Positions 61,001-64,000 of a stretch of DNA of 64,000 nucleotides are shown piece by piece (position 1 is the stretch's first letter; the number at the start of each line of letters is the position of its first letter). Below the pieces are notes generated by a model, which ran no database searches, was not told the origin of the DNA, and saw nothing but the letters and a program-made list of their open reading frames with translations. Source of the DNA: Nautilus pompilius. Taxonomy: Eukaryota; Mollusca; Cephalopoda; Nautilida; Nautilidae. Both the position numbers and the translations under genes were made by a program. The stretch is taken from the NCBI GenBank assembly GCA_018389105.1, contig JACATO010000320.1, positions 930,001-994,000 of the forward strand, given 5' to 3'.

Positions 61001-61783
61001 TGAGCAGAGAGAAGACTGTTGTGGCTTTGCCACGTTTTAGTTTGAAATCTGCTGCTGTTGCCTTATGTCTGAATTTTGATCAGTGATCATTGGATTAACA
61101 AATGATTGAAAAATATGAAAAAAAGAGGGGATGATACTATGGTGTTTAATGAAGATAGGAGTCAGAAAAGTGAAAGGTGACCATGTGTTTGGAGGATGCA
61201 GAAAGATGTAGAGAAATCTGGTTACAAAAATCTATTTAGAAATTTAAAATTCTTGGTGATGGGATTAGGTTGAGGCGAAAATTTTTTGCTGCTCTTTTTT
61301 TTTCAAATTTGTCACTCATCCCTGTTCACAACAAAATTGCTAATACATTGAGGATGTTTAATTCAGAGGCCCTGTGAATATCAAAGCAATGTTTAAATGA
61401 CTTTATAATTCTGAAAAAAAAAAGATTTTTTACATTGTAACACACAATGAGGATAGTAATTTGTTTAGCAATGAGGTGATGCAATAATTTTGGCTACAAC
61501 TGGAACAAACCATAAAAATGCTGTTAAGCACAAATTATTTGGAGTTAAAGGGATTCTTGTAAGAACTGGTTGAGATTTTATCTTCAGACATTTTGTTCAC
61601 ATTTATGTTTATGTTATAGTGGCTAGTAAAGCAGTATACAATCTTTTATGTCTTCAGTTTGGTCAGCGAAAAACCATTTGACGGGGCTCAGGGGAACTTG
61701 AGACGTTTGCTTGAAAAAAACTTAAAACGTTACCAGGAGCTGACAGAGAAGTCACCACGGGATCTTCCTCCAGAGCAGCAAAG
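37002..61783 (+). CDS. SMG5: SMG5 nonsense-mediated decay factor, first eight coding exons, partial
   Basis: SMG5 (EST1B) binds phosphorylated UPF1 through a 14-3-3-like domain, with SMG7, and promotes UPF1 dephosphorylation and mRNA decay. Exons: 37002-37069, 40172-40270, 44027-44150, 48832-48988, 49565-49672, 50469-50558, 51671-51749, 61658-61783 (851 nt), all phase-compatible. The encoded N-terminus covers the 14-3-3-like/TPR region: HRLDEILQQKRAYRDVF, YGRKAEEVLWRKVFYDIIQL, GACHRCLVYLGDIARYQQDF, AERFYYQAFGILP, GNLRRLLEKNLKRYQEL. These follow vertebrate SMG5 block by block and fit SMG5 better than SMG6 or SMG7. The middle linker and C-terminal PIN domain lie beyond 64000. ATG 37002 is the first in frame after a stop at 36987-36989. 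Confidence 0.94.
37269..37295 (+). repeat. 27-base T homopolymer
   Basis: T run followed by GGG and a further T run, in SMG5 intron 1, just inside the CpG-rich region. Confidence 0.9.
39320..39502. mobile_element. Possible 183-bp MITE
   Basis: CAGTTGAAACGGC at the left end is repeated inverted at the right end (GCCATTTCAACTG), 12 of 13 matching. No clear target duplication was seen and no family is assigned. Confidence 0.4.
40172..40270 (+). CDS. SMG5: SMG5 coding exon 2
   Basis: 99 nt encoding AIHRLDEILQQKRAYRDVF to GLRSK; acceptor TTTTAG, donor GTGAGT. Matches SMG5 AVHRLDLILCNKTAYQEVF. Confidence 0.93.
40271..44026 (+). other. SMG5 intron 2
   Basis: AT-rich, with a decayed mariner transposase around 42092-42430 and no other recognised gene. 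Confidence 0.75.
42092..42430 (-). pseudogene. Mariner transposase fragment, decayed
   Basis: The minus-strand frame includes SECTIKQPREHSNSC and LLPHGIAVNAAYYCYILLNY, matching the mariner ...LPPG.TVNA.YY..LL segment. A shifted frame contains QDNTPLTCG and LLTPYSPDVAKS, the HDNA..H and PPYSPDLAPSD motifs. Related debris may extend to about 42900. Confidence 0.65.
44027..44150 (+). CDS. SMG5: SMG5 coding exon 3
   Basis: 124 nt encoding LKTYCERLMFYNPLE then YGRKAEEVLWRKVFYDIIQL, the most conserved SMG5 14-3-3-like block. Acceptor GCCAG, donor GTGAGT. Confidence 0.96.
44500..45290 (+). pseudogene. Tc1-like transposase, decayed
   Basis: Plus-strand fragments LFSEESRFQHLMSGDC (from about 44780) and YPDINLIECL followed by EHLDCQLRA (about 45070-45130). 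These match the Tc1 FSDESRF..L..GD and SPDLNPIEHLWD.LDRRVR motifs. Stops and frameshifts throughout. Lies in SMG5 intron 3. Confidence 0.75.
45477..45512. repeat. Compound CT/TA/CA microsatellite
   Basis: Consecutive TC, TA and CA dinucleotide runs between two transposon remnants. Confidence 0.9.
45700..46560 (-). pseudogene. Tc1-like transposase, decayed, minus strand
   Basis: Minus-strand translation shows MFFTDEYKFELFSNKQQQFV near 46190-46130 and REFIFQYDNDLNYSAN near 45970-45920. These match Tc1 SDESKFE.F and FQQDNDPKH...N. An N-terminal helix-turn-helix remnant lies to the right (46560-46300). In-frame stops are present. Confidence 0.72.
46749..47095. mobile_element. Possible short mariner-derived element
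   Basis: The left end GGTGTGTTCCAAAACGATTT resembles the mariner terminal repeat seen at 62190. A loosely similar inverted sequence occurs near 47070-47095. No coding content. Confidence 0.25.
47395..48130 (-). pseudogene. Tc1-like transposase, decayed, minus strand
   Basis: Minus-strand reading gives FTDESGFSLQNESLHVFIW (about 47730-47670), GGHTDLHVFQGDTL, and TGATGDNLILMDCNAHPRKK (about 47490-47430). These match the Tc1 FTDESRF.LQN, G.TDLHV and MDDNARPHRA motifs. A stop separates the first two blocks. Confidence 0.78.
48832..48988 (+). CDS. SMG5: SMG5 coding exon 4
   Basis: 157 nt encoding HIRPHGSLETAFRTHLAAAT and YYYHLLLHLQTEFGLHLEG, matching SMG5 HIHSRSTLE.AYRTHLVAGIG. Donor GTAAGT. Confidence 0.95.
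48989..49564 (+). other. SMG5 intron 4
   Basis: AT-rich 576-base intron with nothing recognisable. Confidence 0.7.
49565..49672 (+). CDS. SMG5: SMG5 coding exon 5
   Basis: 108 nt. Encodes a lysine-rich stretch, then AVQEWALGACHRCLVYLGDI, matching SMG5 DWAQMACHRCLVYLGDL. Acceptor TCTAG, donor GTAAGC. Confidence 0.95.
49673..50468 (+). other. SMG5 intron 5
   Basis: AT-rich. No gene or repeat recognised. Confidence 0.7.
50469..50558 (+). CDS. SMG5: SMG5 coding exon 6
   Basis: 90 nt encoding ARYQQDFDHCLHSSTAERFY then YQAFGILPEV; SMG5 has SRYQNEL...LAERFYYQALSVAPQ. Confidence 0.95.
50559..51670 (+). other. SMG5 intron 6
   Basis: AT-rich with A and T homopolymers; no gene or transposon recognised. 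Confidence 0.65.
51671..51749 (+). CDS. SMG5: SMG5 coding exon 7
   Basis: 79 nt encoding GIPHNQLGSLVASRYFHCEA then AYHYIR, matching SMG5 GMPFNQLGTLAGSKYYNVEAMYCYLR. Donor GTAAGT. Confidence 0.95.
51750..54431 (+). other. SMG5 intron 7, left part
   Basis: Start of a 9.9-kb intron. Less AT-rich patches such as 52700-53060 look like old repeats but were not classified. No gene seen. Confidence 0.5.
54432..55647. mobile_element. Inverted-repeat element with 6-bp target duplication
   Basis: The left end CATACTTGCCAAC and the complement of the right end, CAGAATTGCCAAC, match at 10 of 13. Both sides are flanked by CTATTG (54426-54431 and 55648-55653). Subterminal sequences also pair loosely (GGGGAGG / GGGCAGGAG). 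A 9-bp hairpin AAATTGGTA/TACCAATTT lies near 55547-55569. No transposase, so non-autonomous. Family not assigned. Confidence 0.6.
56058..56410 (+). repeat. 51-bp minisatellite, seven copies
   Basis: Copies begin at 56058, 56109, 56160, 56211, 56262, 56313 and 56364; the last degenerates after about 40 bases. The unit starts ATACCTTCTCTAAACAGTCA. Copies differ at only a few bases. Because 51 is a multiple of three, two frames stay open through the array (17-residue periods YTFSKQSDYLVHILYGG and IPSLNSQIIWCTSSMVV). This is a by-product and not evidence of coding. Confidence 0.95.
56940..57340. promoter_or_regulatory. Possible intronic enhancer
   Basis: A non-repetitive block of balanced composition stands out from its flanks. 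It holds clustered homeodomain-type sites: TTTAATTG near 56957, TGACAGCTGATC near 57018, ATTAATGATT near 57100 and ATTAATGAG near 57206. It has no coding frame. The call rests on texture only. Confidence 0.2.
57341..61657 (+). other. SMG5 intron 7, right part
   Basis: AT-rich to exon 8. The block 59690-60350 is less AT-rich, with a fragmented plus-strand frame that might be a decayed transposon; no motif is clear enough to assign it. A G/C homopolymer lies near 60854. Confidence 0.45.
61658..61783 (+). CDS. SMG5: SMG5 coding exon 8
   Basis: 126 nt encoding PFDGAQGNLRRLLEKNLKRY and ending PPEQQR, matching SMG5 SFEGAYGNLKRLYDKAAKMY. Acceptor TTCAG, donor GTGGGA. The reading frame continues beyond the donor to 61994, but that part has no SMG5 similarity. 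Confidence 0.93.
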
Positions 61784-62189
61784 GTGGGACTTCTTTATGA
61801 TGCTGACCTTTCTGTGCATTTTCATTGTGTGTATGTGTGTGAGAGAGACAGAGGAGGGGGGAGATAAGAGATCTATTCATTGTGGTTGGGGTGTTGTGAA
61901 GATGCTAGGTACAGATGTGTTGGTAATGAGTGAGAGCATGAAAATTGTTAGAGATTTTTACACACACACACATGCACGCACACTTGATATTTAGGGTGTT
62001 TGGTAAGTTATCAAACTTTCCAACTAATTGACTCATTTGTATTTATTTTTCATTAAGCTTTGCCTCCTGAAAGGGGAGATAACTGACAGATTATCTTTCT
62101 TTGAGAAATTCAAAATAGATAAAAGCAAAAGGATTTTTTCCTAAATATATAAAGAAGAATGACATTTTTTGTGTAGTTATGTATAAATA

Positions 62190-63431
62190 TGCAGAATGCC
62201 CCAAAAAAGATTTATGCACACTTTCATACACAACATTGAGAAACAAAATACCTTTCTGTGTTAAAGAGACATTTCATTCAGATGCTCACAGATGATGGTG
62301 CTGTACGCTGTAACATGCCCCTGATGTGTGTCATTCTCAATATGTGGCAATAATGACTGTTGTGAAAATGTCCTTTGATCAATACAAGCAGAGTGCTATT
62401 GGAAATTTGAGAATGTTGCCATGGTACAATGCATAGACACGTAAGTATGAATCACTACCATCAACTTTCCTCACAGTCACACAATTAAGGGACAAATTTG
62501 AGACTGAAGGCAGTGTACAAGATGTGTAAAGGGTGCTCTGGGAGGCCACACTGTGCAGAGTAAAAAGAACACTTCAGCTATGTTGGGCAAATTTAAACAT
62601 TCACTGAAAAAATCTACACGATTATGTGCTAGTCATTCTGGTACAAACAAGTCAATTGTCCACTTAATTTTGCAGATGCAAATTGGAGCCAATATATTCC
62701 ACATTTGCTACAGACATTGAAGATGACCCAAACCAGAGGTTTTAATTCTGAGAGTGTTTTTTAAACAAAGCAATTCAGAATATAAGCTTTGTCAGCGTGG
62801 TTGTGTGGTCAGACCTGGTGGGCTTTAAATTGAACAGACAACTGTACTGGGCTACTAAGAGCACTACTATTCATCAAGAAAGAGGTCAACCAGTTAGGGA
62901 GTAGATAGGTGTCTTTTCCGGTGGTCTTATTAGCCATTCTTCTTGAATGTCACAGTGCAGGGGACCGGTACCTGAATCTCTCTATGAGCAGCATTGTGCC
63001 CAGGATTGAGACCATATATGGCAATGAAAATGTTTTTTACCAGCAAGATGGCACTCCCCTGCATTTTCATAGAGATGTACAGGCATTTTTAGATGAACAC
63101 ATTACTTGGAGATGAATGGGACAATGTGGACCAATTAAATATTTGCTATTCTCTCCAGATCTCTCTGCAACAAATTTTTTCCTATGGGGTTATTCCTAAA
63201 CAGAGAATTGTTGATGCTTCAACAGCTATTCCTGTGACAACAAGTGCTGCTGCACGTTGCTCTGTTGTCAGTTGATGCAATGCTTGTGTGCGCTAATGGT
63301 GGACATTTTGAACATCTGTTGTAATGAATCATGTTTGAAGTATCTGATATATAAAGAAAAAAAATTTTATCTGGCAATATGTCGTTTAATAAACTACAGA
63401 AAAAAGTGTACACCTCTTTGGGACACCCTAT
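62190..63431 (+). mobile_element. Mariner-type element with terminal repeats
   Basis: The left end GAATGCCCCAAAAAAG...GCACAC and the complement of the right end, ATAGGGTGTCCCAAAGAGG...GTACAC, are related mariner-style terminal repeats. They sit beside TA dinucleotides. The element is about 1.24 kb, close to an intact mariner length, in SMG5 intron 8. Confidence 0.7.
62400..63290 (+). pseudogene. Mariner/Tc1-family transposase, decayed
   Basis: Contains KFETEGSVQDV-like N-terminal remnants near 62490. It also has YLNLSMSSIVPRIE and NENVFYQQDGTPLHFHRDVQ (about 62970-63080), the Y-L ... FQQDGAPPHYHRDVR catalytic block. A frameshift follows AFLDEHI. Internal stops upstream make it dead. Confidence 0.75.
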
Positions 63432-64000
63432 ATATGTAATAAATATTTACATCATAGCATCTTCATGGATTTTCTTGATGCTAGATATCAGTTAAAACTG
63501 AATGGATTTTACTTTGAGATCCAGACACACAGCTGCTAAAAGCATTTCTTGCGACTATTTTGTATATCTGTCTGTGGGAGGATGAGATTCTCTCTGTGTG
63601 TGTTCTAAATATTATTTATACATGTGTATATGTTTTTATTCTCTTATTCTTCCTGGCAGTTATTTTCTAAGTTCCTAGTTGTATTTAGCCAGAGTAGGTT
63701 TTGTTTTAATGTCTTTTAACGAAATAACTTGGGATTTGTTTTACAGGGGTTGAAATTAGAATATGGAGCCACTCTAGTTTCCATCATTTGCCCAGCTCAT
63801 AACTTTGGAGTCATGAAATTTTTTTTTCTTTTAAATTATGAAAAAGTCATCGGTTCAACACTTCTCCCCCCCTTTTTTATTTTCAATATACCTGTGTATA
63901 TATTCCTTTTAGTTTGCAGTGAAAACTAAAGCAGAACATTTAGGGATGATACTTTTGGAGAGACAGCAGTTTTTTTTAAATCAGATATAATAATAAGTCA

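Larger units (their letters stand above)
61784..64000 (+). other. SMG5 intron 8 (runs off the right edge)
   Basis: No next SMG5 exon was found. Contains the mariner element and CA/GA microsatellites near 61840-61985. The last 570 bases are AT-rich with nothing recognised. Confidence 0.7.

Noticed and set aside
61784-61994. SMG5 reading frame continuing past exon 8
   Set aside because: After AG|GTGGGA the frame runs into hydrophobic and repeat-derived sequence unlike SMG5.
1-64000. CRISPR arrays, bacterial operons, tRNA genes or proviral genes
   Set aside because: No spaced identical repeats with unique spacers, no ribosome-binding-site-led gene series, no tRNA T-arm with matching cloverleaf, and no retroviral reading frames were seen.

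Overview
The window is animal nuclear DNA: AT-rich, with long introns, GT-AG splice junctions, CpG-rich promoters and many decayed DNA transposons. Bacterial gene organisation, CRISPR arrays and rRNA or tRNA genes were not seen. Three genes are recognisable by their proteins once exons are joined. The proteins fit an invertebrate animal. A lophotrochozoan such as a mollusc is a weak guess from general protein similarity, not a demonstration.

Region 1 (1-13907, minus strand): the 5' seven coding exons of TUBGCP4 (gamma-tubulin complex component 4). The 3' half of the gene lies beyond base 1. Its introns carry a complete hAT element with matching 8-bp target duplications (2950-6712) and a second hAT nested inside it (5326-6645). 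They also hold a GC-richer unclassified repeat (about 9385-10045) and a dead Tigger/pogo transposase (about 10780-12660).

Region 2 (13908-14325): a compact head-to-head promoter shared by TUBGCP4 and RPL4, with a CRE-like site and a terminal oligopyrimidine start for RPL4.

Region 3 (14323-34361, plus strand): the complete RPL4 gene (ribosomal protein uL4), nine exons and 384 codons, all in phase. Exon 1 contributes only the ATG. Intron 5 uses a GC donor. Intron 3 holds a C/D-box snoRNA of the U18 (SNORD18) type, a second hybrid copy and a third relic. The copies are linked by a recent tandem duplication of about 555 bp whose breakpoints fall on the snoRNA guide. The same intron also has a 1.85-kb long inverted repeat. 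Intron 6 holds a second dead Tigger/jerky-type transposase and a BED zinc-finger remnant.

Region 4 (34362-37001): intergenic DNA ending in a CpG-rich SMG5 promoter with a Z-DNA-type tract and a G-rich run.

Region 5 (37002-64000, plus strand): the first eight coding exons of SMG5, a nonsense-mediated decay factor. The gene continues past the right edge. A short upstream ORF ends on the SMG5 start codon. The introns carry several dead Tc1/mariner transposases, a 51-bp minisatellite with seven copies, and a 1.2-kb inverted-repeat element with 6-bp flanking duplications.

RPL4 and SMG5 both act in translation (ribosome structure, mRNA quality control), and the RPL4 intron snoRNA would modify 28S rRNA. 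TUBGCP4 acts in microtubule nucleation. No operon-like cooperation is implied beyond the shared TUBGCP4/RPL4 promoter.
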